From the NCBI GenBank assembly GCA_027322565.1, contig DAHVRG010000010.1:1-14036 (forward strand): DNA of 14,036 nucleotides. The letters are read 5' to 3'. Shown here one piece after another: positions 1 through 9,384 of the stretch. Source of the DNA: Georgenia sp. (GTDB taxonomy: Bacteria; Actinomycetota; Actinomycetes; Actinomycetales; Actinomycetaceae). The notes under the pieces were generated by a model. It did no database searches. It saw only the letters and a list, made by a program, of their open reading frames with translations, and was not told where the DNA came from. Within the stretch, counting starts at the first letter, position 1, and each line of letters opens with the position of its first letter. Position numbers and translations under genes: made by a program.

Positions 1-3
1 CCC

Positions 4-10
4 AAGGGAG
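4..10 (+). promoter_or_regulatory. Ribosome binding site of the sugar ABC ATPase
   Basis: AAGGGAG lies five bases before the ATG at 16. It is a near-perfect Shine-Dalgarno sequence and fixes the start of the first gene. The promoter is not in the window, so this gene is probably translated from a message that begins upstream. Confidence 0.7.
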
Positions 11-15
11 CCACC

Positions 16-1569
16 ATGGCGACGCAACCACCGATCCTCCAGATGAGGGGGATCACCAAGACCTTCCCCGGCGTCAGGGCACTGACCGACGTGGACCTCA
101 CCGTCCGGCGCGGTGAGGTCCACGCCGTCGTCGGGGAGAACGGCGCGGGCAAGTCGACGCTGATGAACGTCCTCTCCGGCGTCCACCCACACGGCAGCTA
201 CGACGGCGAGATCCTCATCGACGGCGAGCCGTGCACCTTCCGGTCGATCCGGGACAGCGAGCAGCGCGGCGTCGTCATCATCCACCAGGAGCTGGCGCTC
301 AGCCCCTACCTGTCCGTCGCGGAGAACATCTTCCTCGGCAACGAACGGATGCACGGCGGCATCATCGACTGGAACGCGACCAACAGCGAGGCCGCCAGGC
401 TCATCGCCCGCGTCGGCCTGGACGCCGAGCCGGACGACAAGATCGTCGACCTCGGTGTCGGGCGGCAGCAGCTGGTCGAGATCGCCAAGGCGCTGTCCAA
501 GGAGGTGCGCCTCCTCATCCTCGACGAGCCCACCGCGGCCCTGAACGACGAGGACAGCGCCCACCTGCTCGGCCTCATGCGCCAGCTGCGGGAGCAGGGC
601 ATCACGATGATCCTCATCTCCCACAAGCTCAACGAGATCGGCGCCATCGCCGACTCCGTCACCGTGCTGCGCGACGGCGCCACGATCGAGACGCTCGACA
701 TGGACGACGACGCCGACCCGGTCACCGAGGAGCGGGTCATCCGGCTCATGGTCGGCCGCGACCTGGAGAACCGGTACCCCGACCGCACGCCGTCGATCGG
801 GGAGGAAGTGCTGCGCATCGAGGACTGGACCGTGCACCACCCCGTCGACACCGAGCGCGTCGTCGTCGACGGCGCCGGCCTCGACGTCCGCCGCGGGGAG
901 GTCGTCGGGCTCGCGGGGCTCATGGGCGCCGGACGCACCGAGCTGGCGATGTCCGTCTTCGGGCACGCCTACGGGACCAACATCTCCGGTCGGCTGTTCG
1001 TCGCGGGGCGGGAGATCCGTGCCGCGACCGTCGAGCAGGCGATCCGGCAGGGCCTCGCCTACGCCTCGGAGGACCGCAAGCGCTACGGCCTCAACCTCAT
1101 CCAGGACATCACCACGAACATCAGCGCCGCCAACCTGCGTGCGCTCGCCCGCCGCGGCGTGGTCGACAGGCACCGCGAGACCTCCGTCGCGGAGCGGTTC
1201 CGCCGCAACCTGCGGATCAAGACCCCGACCGTGCAGACGGTCGTCGGCCAGCTCTCCGGCGGCAACCAGCAGAAGGTGGCGCTGGCCAAGTGGATCTACA
1301 CCGAGCCGGAGGTGCTCATCCTCGACGAGCCCACACGCGGCATCGACGTCGGCGCGAAGTACGAGATCTACCAGGTCGTCAACGAGCTCGCCGCCGCCGG
1401 CAAGGGCGTCCTGCTCATCTCCTCCGAGCTGCCCGAGCTCCTCGGGCTCTGCGACCGGATCTTCGCGATGAGCCAGGGGCGGATCACCGGCGTCGTCGCC
1501 CGGGAGGAAGCGAGCCAGGAGCGGCTGATGCACCTCATGACGATGGACAGGGAAGGTGTGGCCCGATGA
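16..1569 (+). CDS. mmsA: Multiple-monosaccharide ABC transporter, duplicated ATP-binding protein
   Basis: 517-residue ATPase that powers sugar import, made of two fused ABC domains as is usual for the ribose/xylose/ChvE-linked family. The N-terminal domain has Walker [10 protein letters not shown] (residues 40-48), Q-loop Gln91, Walker B ending Asp170-Glu171 and switch His203. The C-terminal domain has a degenerate P-loop (GLMGAGRTE, about 301-309), a perfect signature LSGGNQQ (413-419) and Walker B Asp437-Glu438. One intact and one degenerate P-loop is normal for this family. The segment around residues 57-64 and the IIHQELAL stretch (88-95) resemble the GguA/MmsA branch rather than RbsA. 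It overlaps the permease gene by four bases (ATGA). The periplasmic-type sugar-binding protein is expected upstream, outside the window. The exact sugar cannot be read from the sequence; the symbol is by family resemblance, and xylG or gguA are alternatives. Confidence 0.9.
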   Translation: MATQPPILQMRGITKTFPGVRALTDVDLTVRRGEVHAVVGENGAGKSTLMNVLSGVHPHGSYDGEILIDGEPCTFRSIRDSEQRGVVIIHQELALSPYLSVAENIFLGNERMHGGIIDWNATNSEAARLIARVGLDAEPDDKIVDLGVGRQQLVEIAKALSKEVRLLILDEPTAALNDEDSAHLLGLMRQLREQGITMILISHKLNEIGAIADSVTVLRDGATIETLDMDDDADPVTEERVIRLMVGRDLENRYPDRTPSIGEEVLRIEDWTVHHPVDTERVVVDGAGLDVRRGEVVGLAGLMGAGRTELAMSVFGHAYGTNISGRLFVAGREIRAATVEQAIRQGLAYASEDRKRYGLNLIQDITTNISAANLRALARRGVVDRHRETSVAERFRRNLRIKTPTVQTVVGQLSGGNQQKVALAKWIYTEPEVLILDEPTRGIDVGAKYEIYQVVNELAAAGKGVLLISSELPELLGLCDRIFAMSQGRITGVVAREEASQERLMHLMTMDREGVAR

Positions 1570-2735
1570 GCGAAGTGGCGCAGTACCTCAGCCGCAACGT
1601 CCGCCAGTACGGCATCATGATCGCGCTCGTCGCGATCGTCATCCTCTTCCAGATCCTCACCGACGGGCTGCTCCTCGTCCCCAACAACGTCGCCAGCCTC
1701 ATCCAGCAGAACGCCTACGTCATGATCCTGGCGATCGGCATGGTCATGGTCATCGTCGCCCGCCACATCGACCTGTCGGTCGGGTCCGTCGTCGCGTTCG
1801 TCGGCGGTGTGGCGGCGATCCTCATGAACAGCTACGAGGTGCCCTGGCTCCTCGCCGTCGTCGCGGCGCTCCTGCTGGGCGTGGTCATCGGTGCCTGGCA
1901 GGGCTTCTGGATCGCCTACGTCGGCATCCCCGCCTTCATCGTCACGCTCGCGGGCATGCTCATCTTCCGGGGGCTGGCGATCGTGCTCGTCGGCACCACC
2001 GTCGCCGGGCTGCCGCGCGGCTTCATCCGCATCTCCAACGGCTCGGTGCCCAACGTGCTGGGCTTCGTCGCCAACCTCGACGTCGTCACGCTGCTCATCG
2101 GGGCCGTCGCCGTCGTCGGGCTCGTCACGGGGCAGGTCCGCAGCCGCATCGCCAAGCGCAGGCACGACCTCGCCGTCGAGCCGCTCGTGGCCTTCGTCGC
2201 GCGCCTCGTCGTGGCCGGCGCCCTCATCGCCTTCGTCACCTACCTGCTCTCCCGGAGCGCGGGCGGCACCCCGATCGTCCTCGTCATCGTGGGCGTCCTC
2301 GTCGTCGCCTACTCCTTCGTGATGAACCGGACGGTCTTCGGCCGGCACATCTACGCCATCGGAGGCAACCTCCAGGCGGCGGTGCTCTCCGGTATCAACA
2401 CCAAGCGTGTGGACTTCATGGTCTTCGTCAACATGGGGGTCCTCGCGGCGCTGGCCGGTGTCGTGACGGCGTCTCGCGCGGGCGCCGGGGTGGCCGCCGC
2501 CGGCACCCTCTTCGAGCTCGACGCGATCGCCGCGGCCTTCATCGGCGGCACCGCCGTCAGCGGTGGTGTCGGGCGGATCTCCGGTGCCATCGTCGGTGCT
2601 CTCATCATGGGAGTGCTCAACATGGGCCTGTCGATCATGGCCGTGGAGTCGGCGTGGCAGCAGGTCATCAAGGGGCTCGTGCTGCTCGTCGCGGTCGCGT
2701 TCGACCTCGTGAGCAAGCGGAGGGGAGTGCGCTGA
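1566..2735 (+). CDS. mmsB: Multiple-monosaccharide ABC transporter permease
   Basis: 389-residue integral membrane permease of the BPD_transp_2 family (RbsC/XylH/GguB). It is strongly hydrophobic throughout, with about ten likely membrane segments beginning near residue 15. RHIDLSVGS, near residue 62, matches the conserved IDLSVGS motif of sugar permeases, and a small-residue-rich [13 protein letters not shown] stretch near residue 327 matches the family's C-terminal motif. The ATG at 1566 overlaps the ATPase stop by four bases, indicating translational coupling. The frame is open far upstream of this ATG but that part encodes only Arg/Pro/Ala-rich shadow sequence. It forms the channel used by the preceding ATPase. 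No sugar-utilisation enzymes follow, so the substrate is open. Confidence 0.9.
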   Translation: MSEVAQYLSRNVRQYGIMIALVAIVILFQILTDGLLLVPNNVASLIQQNAYVMILAIGMVMVIVARHIDLSVGSVVAFVGGVAAILMNSYEVPWLLAVVAALLLGVVIGAWQGFWIAYVGIPAFIVTLAGMLIFRGLAIVLVGTTVAGLPRGFIRISNGSVPNVLGFVANLDVVTLLIGAVAVVGLVTGQVRSRIAKRRHDLAVEPLVAFVARLVVAGALIAFVTYLLSRSAGGTPIVLVIVGVLVVAYSFVMNRTVFGRHIYAIGGNLQAAVLSGINTKRVDFMVFVNMGVLAALAGVVTASRAGAGVAAAGTLFELDAIAAAFIGGTAVSGGVGRISGAIVGALIMGVLNMGLSIMAVESAWQQVIKGLVLLVAVAFDLVSKRRGVR

Positions 2736-2793
2736 CGGCCCACCGGTGCGTCGCGGCGGCGAACCGGCCCCGCCCCTTGGGAGACTGGCACCC

Positions 2794-3486
2794 GTGAGGA
2801 TCTTCGACCGCTGGCGCCGGCGCGCCCAGGTACCGGCCGACGTCGGCGCCGGCTTCTGGGTGGCCGAGGCGCGGGCGCTCCAGCGTGCCATCGCATTCGC
2901 GCTCACGGCGGCCGAACGCGCCGCCGCCACGGCGCCCGCGACACTGCAGCTGGCACCCGGGCTCGAGGACCGGGTCGTCGTGCTGTGGCGCAACCACATC
3001 GTCGGGTTCGTCCCGCCGGCGCAGACCGGGCCGTTGCGTGCCCAGCTCGCCGCCGCGGAGGGGGTCGACCTCGTCGTCGCCGGCCACGTGATCCGGCACG
3101 ACGGCCTGTGGCGCATCTGGGCGGGACACGACGTCCCCGGCACACCGCCGCCTGCCGACGACGGTGAGGTCACCCCGGCACCGGAGAGCATCTTCGGCAT
3201 CCCGATCCCGAGCCGGCGGCGTGGAACGCCGCCGTCCCCCGCGAGGCGGACGACGGCGCGCTCCCCGCTGGTCCTCGGCATCGGTGCCCAGTCGTGGGAG
3301 GTGCGCGACGGCGAGGACGTCGACCTCGCGCTGCTGCGGCGTCGCATCGCTGCCGCAGCCCCCGGCGACACCCTCAACGTGCGGGTGTGGGGCGAGCCCG
3401 TGGCGATCCACCTCACGCCGGACACACGGGTGACGCTCACCGACCCGGCCACCGGAGCCGTGGAGGTGCTCCACCCGCCGGAGTGA
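2794..3486 (+). CDS. Hypothetical protein, two predicted small domains
   Basis: I do not recognise this 230-residue protein. An in-frame GTG at 2746 would add 16 low-complexity residues. I prefer GTG 2794 because GGGAG lies 10 bases upstream and the protein then begins MRIFDRWRRR. Residues 20-50 look helical and Ala-rich. Residues 57-112 (VVVLWRNHIVGFVPP and following) alternate hydrophobic residues like a small beta barrel, loosely recalling HIRAN-like domains; that is only a shape-level impression. Residues 115-157 are a Pro/Thr/Arg-rich linker. Residues 158-230 form a second beta-rich segment. No signal peptide or membrane helix is visible. It starts 58 bases after the permease and could be cotranscribed. 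Codon use is typical of the region, which supports a real gene. Confidence 0.7.
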   Translation: MRIFDRWRRRAQVPADVGAGFWVAEARALQRAIAFALTAAERAAATAPATLQLAPGLEDRVVVLWRNHIVGFVPPAQTGPLRAQLAAAEGVDLVVAGHVIRHDGLWRIWAGHDVPGTPPPADDGEVTPAPESIFGIPIPSRRRGTPPSPARRTTARSPLVLGIGAQSWEVRDGEDVDLALLRRRIAAAAPGDTLNVRVWGEPVAIHLTPDTRVTLTDPATGAVEVLHPPE

Positions 3487-3488
3487 AC

Positions 3489-3504
3489 GGGCCGGGCGGC
3501 CCGG
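3489..3504 (+). terminator. Possible GC-rich terminator hairpin
   Basis: GGGCC and GGCCC, separated by four bases, form a short hairpin directly after the stop codon of the preceding gene. There is no T-tract, so this is a weak candidate for an actinobacterial U-less terminator. The rest of the 112-base gap to the next start shows no other clear signal. Confidence 0.25.
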
Positions 3505-3598
3505 AGGCGCGGTTCAGGCACCCGCGGCCGCAGCCGCTCAGCGACGGCGGGTCACCCGGCGCCGCGCATCGTCGTGCGCCGCCCGCAGGAGGTCGAGG

Positions 3599-3766
3599 GT
3601 GAGCGAGCGAGGTGACGTCGTCGTCCTCGCCCACGGCGTCAAATCCGGGCACTGGGAGGGCCGGCCGTTCCACGAGGACGAGTACACGACCGAGGTCTTC
3701 GCCCGGCAGGACGACGGCACGTGGCGGTGCGTCGTCTCGGCCCTCACGCCGCGGAGCACGGGGTGA
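3599..3766 (+). CDS. Small protein resembling the C-terminal half of an NTF2-like (DUF4440/SnoaL) protein
   Basis: 55 codons from GTG 3599, with a perfect AGGAGG at 3587-3592 six bases upstream. The protein (residues 5-52, including the segment HWEGRPFHEDEYTTEVF and DGTWRCVVSALTP) strongly resembles the last beta strands of DUF4440/NTF2-like proteins, where a Gly-x-Pro-phe, Tyr-x-T-E-V-F and W-R-C-V pattern is typical. Family members are usually 120-140 residues, so the N-terminal helices and half the cone are missing. Reading upstream in all three frames gives no recognisable N-terminal half. It is therefore either a 5'-deleted remnant or a fragment that kept or gained a good ribosome site. 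A stable fold for 55 residues alone is doubtful. Function unknown. Confidence 0.5.
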   Translation: MSERGDVVVLAHGVKSGHWEGRPFHEDEYTTEVFARQDDGTWRCVVSALTPRSTG

Positions 3767-3970
3767 GGGACGGCGCGGCTGGGGCAGGGACTACCACAGC
3801 GCCAGGGCAGCGGTCGACGCGCAGCCCCCGGTTCTCGCCAGGGGGGCCACCGCTCCCCGGTGTGCCGAATGGAGAGACACCCACCCATGACCGGCGCCGG
3901 TCCGCCAGAGTGCCGGAAGTCGCCGGTCTCGTACCGGCGAGCACGGGCACGACGGACGACGAAACGGAAC
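3767..3970 (+). other. Leader region of the dehydrogenase operon
   Basis: 204 bases between the small NTF2-like gene and the chosen dehydrogenase start. The frame of the dehydrogenase is open through part of it (in-frame ATGs at 3860, 3869 and 3887), and GGAGAG at 3871-3876 could serve the ATG at 3887. I found no convincing -35/-10 pair and no match to a riboswitch class I know. It contains the hairpin at 3920-3940. The operon promoter probably lies here or in the preceding intergenic stretch. Confidence 0.35.
3920..3940 (+). repeat. Perfect 8-bp inverted repeat upstream of the dehydrogenase
   Basis: TCGCCGGT and ACCGGCGA flank a five-base CTCGT spacer, 30 bases before the ATG at 3971. It could be an operator half-site pair, an RNA hairpin in the leader, or part of an extended coding region if translation starts at 3887. 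There is no T-tract, so it is not a standard terminator. Confidence 0.4.
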
Positions 3971-4720
3971 ATGGCGGAGCACGACACACGGGTAGCCCTG
4001 GTCACGGGCGGGTCCCAGGGCATCGGCGCGGCGATCGCGCGCAGGCTGGCCCAGGAGGGCAACGACATCGTCCTCACCCACCGACACGACGGCAGCGCCG
4101 AGCTCGCCGCGGGGGTGGCCGCGGACGTCCGTGCCGCGGGCCGACGTGCGCTGGTGCTCCGGTTCGACGCCGCCGACGACACGCAGGTCGGTGACCTCGT
4201 CCGACGCGCCCACGCCGAGTGGGGCCGGCTCGACATCCTCGTCAACAACGCCGCGGTCGCCCACTACCACGACGTCCTGGACATCACGGACGACCAGGTC
4301 GCCGAGTCCCTCGGGGTGAACGTCGCCACGCCCTACCGCCTCGCCCGGGACGCTGCCCGGGTACTGCCGCACGGCGGACGGATCATCTCGATCGGGAGCA
4401 CCGTCGCCAGCCGGGTCCCGCGGACGACGGCCTCGCTCTACGCCACGACGAAGTCCGCACTCGTCGGCATGACCAAGGGGATGGCCCGCGACCTCGCACC
4501 GCGCGGCATCACCGTCAACCTCGTCAGCCCCGGCACCACCCGCACGGGGATGACCCCGCCCGAGGGCTCCGAGCGGGCCGAGCTCATGGTGTCCTTCAAC
4601 GCCGTCAAGCAGTTCGCCGACCCGGGTGACATCGCGGGCCTCGTCGCCTACGTCGCCTCGCCCGAGGCGCACTTCGTCACCGGCGCCAACCTCAGCGTCG
4701 ACGGGGGGTACACGGCCTAG
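3971..4720 (+). CDS. SDR family NAD(P)-dependent oxidoreductase (FabG-like)
   Basis: 249-residue classical short-chain dehydrogenase/reductase that interconverts an alcohol and a carbonyl using NAD(P)H. Visible motifs: cofactor glycine motif TGGSQGIG (12-19), a VNNAA motif near residue 92, catalytic Ser143, Tyr157 and Lys161 (YATTK), the NLVSPGTTRTGM segment after the active site, and a C-terminal TGANLSVDGG motif typical of FabG-like enzymes. The start at 3971 puts the glycine motif at the usual distance from the N-terminus. Upstream in-frame ATGs at 3860 and 3887 would add 37 or 28 Arg-rich residues not expected in the family, although 3887 has the better ribosome site. It is the first gene of a five-gene operon: its TAG shares a base with the next GTG. 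The substrate is unknown; by context it may act on the same imported compound as the flavoprotein. Confidence 0.88.
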   Translation: MAEHDTRVALVTGGSQGIGAAIARRLAQEGNDIVLTHRHDGSAELAAGVAADVRAAGRRALVLRFDAADDTQVGDLVRRAHAEWGRLDILVNNAAVAHYHDVLDITDDQVAESLGVNVATPYRLARDAARVLPHGGRIISIGSTVASRVPRTTASLYATTKSALVGMTKGMARDLAPRGITVNLVSPGTTRTGMTPPEGSERAELMVSFNAVKQFADPGDIAGLVAYVASPEAHFVTGANLSVDGGYTA

Positions 4721-6162
4721 TGCGAGCCGGAGCCATGGCCATCGACACCGCCCCCGCGCTCGACCCCGGCGTCGCCGAGCTTGCACAGACCGTCCGTCAG
4801 GAGATCGAGGAGTTCGACTACCCGTCGCGCCCGTGGACGGTCCGGCACGCGGAGGGCGGACATCCGGTGCTCGACGTCCTCGTCATCGGTGGCGGCCAGG
4901 CCGGCATCACGGCAGCGCTGCGGCTGCGCCGGGAAGGCATCCGCGACATCGAGGTCGTCGACTCGGCGCTGTCCGGCGACGAGGGGCCCTGGACCACGTG
5001 GGCGCGGATGGAGACGCTCCGGACGCCGAAGACCCTCCTCGGTCCCGAGGCCGGGATCCGGGCGGCGACCTTCCGCAGCTGGTACACCCGGCTGTACGGC
5101 GCGGACGCCTACGCGCGGCTGGGGCTCGTGCCGCGCGAGACGTGGCAGGAGTACCTCCGCTGGCTGCGCACGGCCGTCGGTGTCCGGGTCACGAACGCGA
5201 CCACCGTGACAGCGCTGCGGCCCCGGGGGGCGCGGTGGCTGGTGGAGCTCGCCGGACCGGAGGGCCCCCGCTCCGTCGTCGCCCGGAAGGTCGTCGCCTG
5301 CACGGGTATCGCAGGGGCCGGAGGGGCCGCGGTCCCCGCCGCGCTCGCCGAGATCGCCGACGCCCGCGGGAGCCTGTGGGCGCACAGCTCCGACCTCATC
5401 GACCTGCCCTCCCTCGAGGGTCGGTCCGTCCTCGTCGTCGGCCTGGGGGCCTCCGCCTTCGACAATGCCGCCGCGGCGCTCGAGCACGGCGCGACCGTCC
5501 TCCAGGTGGGACGACGAGCCACGCTCCCCAGCGTCAACTCCCTCCGCCACCTCGAGAGCAAGGGTGTCTTCCGCGGGTTCGCGGCGATGCCCGACGACGT
5601 GCGGCTCGGCTTCCTCCGGCGGGAGCTCAGCCTGCCCATGCCGCCACCGCCCCACTCCGTCGAGCGGTGCCAACGGCACGCCGGCTACCGGCTCCGGCTG
5701 GGCACCGAGGTCACGAGCGTCCACCGGGACGGCGGGGGACTGCGGGTCGAGACGACCCGCGGCTCGTCCACCGTCGACTTCGTCATCGCGGCGACCGGCT
5801 TCCAGGTCGACCTCCGGCAGGTCCCGTGGCTGGCCGGCGTCGTCGACCAGGTCCTGCTCTGGGGGGACGTCCACGAGCTCGGCGCGGACGGGGTCGACCG
5901 ACGGATCGCGCGCTACCCCTACCTCGACCCCGACCTGAGCTGCCGTCCCCAACCCGGGGCGAGCCCTGCGGTAGCGAACCTGCACCTGATGAACGAGGCG
6001 GCGCACGCGAGCGTCGGGCCGATCGCGCTCGGCATCAACGGGCTGCCGTGGGCGAGCGAGGCCGTCGCCCACGGCATCGCGAAGGACCTTGCCGCCGAGG
6101 ACGGCCCGGCCCTGCTCGAGCGCTTCCTCACCGCCACGGCCGAGGAGGTCCACGCGACATGA
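4720..6162 (+). CDS. FAD/NAD(P)-dependent oxidoreductase (flavin monooxygenase-like)
   Basis: 480-residue two-dinucleotide-binding flavoprotein. The FAD Rossmann motif GGGQAG is at 57-62, after an unusual 50-residue N-terminal extension. A second Rossmann motif, [13 protein letters not shown] (about 239-251), is the NAD(P) site. ATGF near residue 356 is the conserved ATG motif of flavin monooxygenases and related enzymes. WAHSSD, just before the second motif, stands where the FMO/Baeyer-Villiger fingerprint would be, but the full FxGxxxHxxx(W/Y) pattern is not met. It belongs to the CzcO/FMO-like group whose substrates are mostly unknown. GTG 4720 overlaps the dehydrogenase stop by one base; ATG 4735 is an alternative but has its GGAG only two bases away. 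It overlaps the next gene by four bases (ATGA). N-, S- or C-oxygenation of the imported compound is a reasonable inference, not shown. Confidence 0.85.
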   Translation: MRAGAMAIDTAPALDPGVAELAQTVRQEIEEFDYPSRPWTVRHAEGGHPVLDVLVIGGGQAGITAALRLRREGIRDIEVVDSALSGDEGPWTTWARMETLRTPKTLLGPEAGIRAATFRSWYTRLYGADAYARLGLVPRETWQEYLRWLRTAVGVRVTNATTVTALRPRGARWLVELAGPEGPRSVVARKVVACTGIAGAGGAAVPAALAEIADARGSLWAHSSDLIDLPSLEGRSVLVVGLGASAFDNAAAALEHGATVLQVGRRATLPSVNSLRHLESKGVFRGFAAMPDDVRLGFLRRELSLPMPPPPHSVERCQRHAGYRLRLGTEVTSVHRDGGGLRVETTRGSSTVDFVIAATGFQVDLRQVPWLAGVVDQVLLWGDVHELGADGVDRRIARYPYLDPDLSCRPQPGASPAVANLHLMNEAAHASVGPIALGINGLPWASEAVAHGIAKDLAAEDGPALLERFLTATAEEVHAT

Positions 6163-7076
6163 CGGAGCAGCAGGTGCGGGACGGGGCCCCGCTGACCCGA
6201 CCCGTGACGGACGACTCCGCCCTCGGGCGCGCTCTGGCCGCCCCGTCGCTGGAGCGGACGCACGGCCGGAGCCTGTTGCTCGGTCGCGCCTTCTCGGTGG
6301 TCGCCGTCGCCGCGGCCGTCGGGCTCGTCGTCGTCCTGGCCCGCAACCCCGCGATGGACTGGCCGACCTTCGCGGAGTACCTCTTCGACGAGCGGGTCGC
6401 GGCCGGGCTGCGCATGACGCTGGGGCTGACCGTGACGGTGACGGTCGCGAGCTTCGTCCTCGGCACGGTCGTCGCGGCGATGCGGTTGTCCCGTATGCGC
6501 GGGGTCAGCGCGATCGCCTGGGCATACGTGTCCGTCTTCCGGACGATCCCGCTCCTCGTGCAGCTGCTCCTGTGGTTCAACATCGGCTACCTGTTCCCGT
6601 CGATCGGGCTCACACTGCCGTTCACCGACCTCTCGTGGAGCGTGCAGACCAACAACCTCATCTCGGCCACGACGGCGGCGTTCATCGGGCTGACCCTGCA
6701 CGAGACCGCCTACGCCGCCGAGGTCATCCGCGGGGGCATCCTGTCGGTCGAGCGCGGCCAGCACGAGGCGGCCCACGCCATCGGCCTGACCCGGACGCGC
6801 ACGCTCTTCGCGATCGTGCTGCCGAGCGCGATGCGCTCGATCATCCCGGCCGGCATGGGCCTGCTCATCGGCACCCTCAAGCACACCGCGGTGGTCAGCT
6901 ACCTGGCGGTGTCGGACCTGCTGTACGCGGTCCAGCTGATCTACAACGCGAACTACCGGGTGATCCCGCTGCTCATGGTCGCCGTCTTCTGGTACGCGGT
7001 CTGCACGACGGTCCTCTCGGTGCTCCAGCACCTGCTCGAGCGTCACTTCATCTCGCGCTACACGAGGGGGCGGTGA
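6159..7076 (+). CDS. Polar amino acid-type ABC transporter permease
   Basis: 305-residue permease of the HisM/GlnP family (BPD_transp_1). An approximately 40-residue hydrophilic N-terminus is followed by a first membrane helix (44-62), then helices around 88-108, 118-142, 170-190, 232-250 and 268-290. The cytoplasmic EAA loop, which docks the ATPase, is clear at about 188-222 (EVIRGGIL, then Gln201, the EAA-like segment and [16 protein letters not shown]). [11 protein letters not shown] (126-136) is the strongly conserved HisM/GlnP segment. ATG 6159 overlaps the flavoprotein stop by four bases, with GAGGAGG ten bases upstream. Only one permease gene is present, so the channel is probably a homodimer. 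The acidic-neutral amino-acid family name does not fix the substrate. Confidence 0.9.
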   Translation: MTEQQVRDGAPLTRPVTDDSALGRALAAPSLERTHGRSLLLGRAFSVVAVAAAVGLVVVLARNPAMDWPTFAEYLFDERVAAGLRMTLGLTVTVTVASFVLGTVVAAMRLSRMRGVSAIAWAYVSVFRTIPLLVQLLLWFNIGYLFPSIGLTLPFTDLSWSVQTNNLISATTAAFIGLTLHETAYAAEVIRGGILSVERGQHEAAHAIGLTRTRTLFAIVLPSAMRSIIPAGMGLLIGTLKHTAVVSYLAVSDLLYAVQLIYNANYRVIPLLMVAVFWYAVCTTVLSVLQHLLERHFISRYTRGR

Positions 7077-7078
7077 GC

Positions 7079-7876
<798 letters not shown>

Positions 7877-7891
7877 CCCTTGGAGCTCCGC

Positions 7892-8728
7892 ATGGCAGTC
7901 TCACGTCCCTTCCTCACCATCGCCGCACTGGGCGGTCTCACGCTGCTCACGGCCGCCTGCTCGACGGGAGCCGCTCAGGCCGACGGTGACTCCCCGTTTG
8001 CCGGCCAGACCATCCAGGCCACGATCCAGTTGGACTGGGCGCCGCTCGCCTTCAACGGTGACGACGGTGAGCCTGCGGGCATGTACCTCGACCTGCTCGA
8101 CGCCGTCGCGGATGAGCTCGACGCGACGATCGAGTGGAACGAGACCACGTTCTCCCAGGTGGTCCCCGGCGTCCAGAGCGGGAAGTACGACATCGGCGTG
8201 GGGGCGGACGCGACGCTCGAGCGGCAGGGGGTCGTCGACATCGTCGCGACCCAGCAGGCCGGTCATTCGTTCCTCACGCGCGCCGAGGACGGGCTCGAGG
8301 TCGGTGACGACCTCGCCGAGCTGTGCGGTGCGACGGTGGCGGTGCTCGCCGGCCAGTCCACCGTCCCCGTGCTCGAGGAACGCTCTGCCCGGTGCGAGGC
8401 GGACGGGCAGCCGGCCATCGAGCTCGCCACCTTCCCTGACCAGGCCTCGGCCCAGCTCGCCGTGCAGAGCGGGCGGGCGGACCTCGCGACCGCCTACCGG
8501 GCGTTCATCCAGCACGCCGTCGAGACGGAGTCGGACCTGGCAGCGACCGGCCCGGCGATCACCTCGGGCTACACCGGCATGGTGTTCTCGAAGGGGAGCG
8601 GAGAGGCCGAGGCGTTCGCCGAGGCGCTGGACGCGCTCATCGACAGCGGTCGGTACGGGGAGATCCTCGCCGAGCACAACCTCACGGCCATCGCGATCGA
8701 CGAAGCGCTCGTCAACCCGGCCGAGTAG
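7892..8728 (+). CDS. Transporter substrate-binding lipoprotein (SBP_bac_3 family)
   Basis: 278-residue extracellular solute-binding protein. Starting at ATG 7892 (TGGAG seven bases upstream), it has a Lys/Arg-poor but Arg5-containing n-region, a hydrophobic core and a lipobox LLTAAC with Cys23 as the lipidation site; TTG 7880 would add four residues. Residues 35-270 fit the PBP type-2 family 3 fold: an aromatic-containing opening strand with LDWAPLAF, a GxY-type segment (GMYLDLLDAV), and a DATLERQ segment in which Arg111 matches the family's ligand-carboxylate Arg. Two cysteines in the mature domain (in ELCGA and ARCEA) could form a disulfide. As the last gene of the operon it supplies substrate to the permease-ATPase pair. 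The ligand is probably a small carboxylate or amino acid-like compound, judged from the family and Arg111 only. Confidence 0.9.
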   Translation: MAVSRPFLTIAALGGLTLLTAACSTGAAQADGDSPFAGQTIQATIQLDWAPLAFNGDDGEPAGMYLDLLDAVADELDATIEWNETTFSQVVPGVQSGKYDIGVGADATLERQGVVDIVATQQAGHSFLTRAEDGLEVGDDLAELCGATVAVLAGQSTVPVLEERSARCEADGQPAIELATFPDQASAQLAVQSGRADLATAYRAFIQHAVETESDLAATGPAITSGYTGMVFSKGSGEAEAFAEALDALIDSGRYGEILAEHNLTAIAIDEALVNPAE

Positions 8729-8747
8729 GCGGGCGGCCGAGCTGGTC

Positions 8748-8764
8748 GCTCGGGCTGCCCGAGC
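8748..8764. terminator. Hairpin between convergent genes
   Basis: GCTCGGG, a three-base CTG loop and CCCGAGC form a perfect 7-bp stem, 19 bases after the binding-protein stop and 20 bases beyond the end of the opposing methyltransferase. Its position suggests a bidirectional terminator. It lacks a T-tract on either strand, as is common in high-GC actinobacteria. Confidence 0.5.
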
Positions 8765-8783
8765 GGGCGGCTGTGCCTCCCGC

Positions 8784-9341
8784 TCAGCTCGCCGAGGTGG
8801 CCGTCCCCCTGATGACCGGGACCTGTAACCCCAGCGGTCGCATGACGGCCGTGGTGTAGGCGACGTGCGCGAACCCGGCCGCCTCGATGACCGATGCCGT
8901 CTCGCGGTTGGGGCGGCAGTGGCCGAGCTGGAGGCGTGCCCACCCGTCCTGGAGGCGCCGGCTGAACGTGCCCTTCGGTGCGCCGACGTGCTCCAGGAAC
9001 ACGAACGGCGAGCCGGGGCGGAGCACCCGCCGGATCTCCTGCAGGCACCGGGCGGCGTCGGTGACCGAGCAGAGGACGAACGTCGCGACGACGGCGTCGA
9101 CACTCGCGTCCGGCAGGGGGATGGCCTCGGCCGGGTCGCGGTGGAGGGTGATCTCGCGTCCCAGGCGCCGTGCGGTGACGCGGATGCTCCGGTGCTTACG
9201 TGCCGCCGGCTCCAGACCGGTCCACTCGACGTCCGGCCGGTAGTGCGGCAGGTTGACCCCGCGTCCGGGCCCGATCTCCAGGACCCGGCCCGAGACCGTG
9301 GCGAGGAGTGAGCGGCGGTCGAGCGCCTCGGCGGGGGTCAT
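8784..9341 (-). CDS. Class I SAM-dependent methyltransferase
   Basis: 185-residue small methyltransferase of the Methyltransf_11 group. Motif I, VLEIGPGRG (20-28), binds S-adenosylmethionine; Glu44 in GLEPAA is the likely ribose-binding acid at the end of strand 2; a LPDASVDAVVATFVLCSV segment (about 76-93) gives motifs II/III; and RRVLRPGSPFVFLEHV (about 104-119) is the typical post-motif strand pair. The family is usually 200-215 residues, so the N-terminus is short, but all core motifs are present. The start at 9341 lacks a clear ribosome site. It is the only minus-strand gene, divergent from the HNH gene and convergent with the importer operon. The acceptor is unknown; relatives include phospholipid and small-molecule methyltransferases. 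TTGACA on the minus strand (9377-9372) is a -35-like sequence but I see no matching -10. Confidence 0.85.
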   Translation of the reverse strand: MTPAEALDRRSLLATVSGRVLEIGPGRGVNLPHYRPDVEWTGLEPAARKHRSIRVTARRLGREITLHRDPAEAIPLPDASVDAVVATFVLCSVTDAARCLQEIRRVLRPGSPFVFLEHVGAPKGTFSRRLQDGWARLQLGHCRPNRETASVIEAAGFAHVAYTTAVMRPLGLQVPVIRGTATSAS

Positions 9342-9384
9342 GCCAGCAGGAGGCCCGATGTCCTAGGTGGATGTCAAGATGGAC

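Noticed and set aside
1368..3521. Long minus-strand open frame of about 717 codons
   Set aside because: It runs antisense through the permease and hypothetical genes and encodes Asp/Arg/Glu/His-rich low-complexity sequence, the typical shadow of high-GC coding DNA.
3767..3970. Riboswitch (SAM, glycine or cobalamin type) in the leader of the dehydrogenase operon
   Set aside because: Only one simple hairpin is visible; I could not match the conserved core of any class I know.
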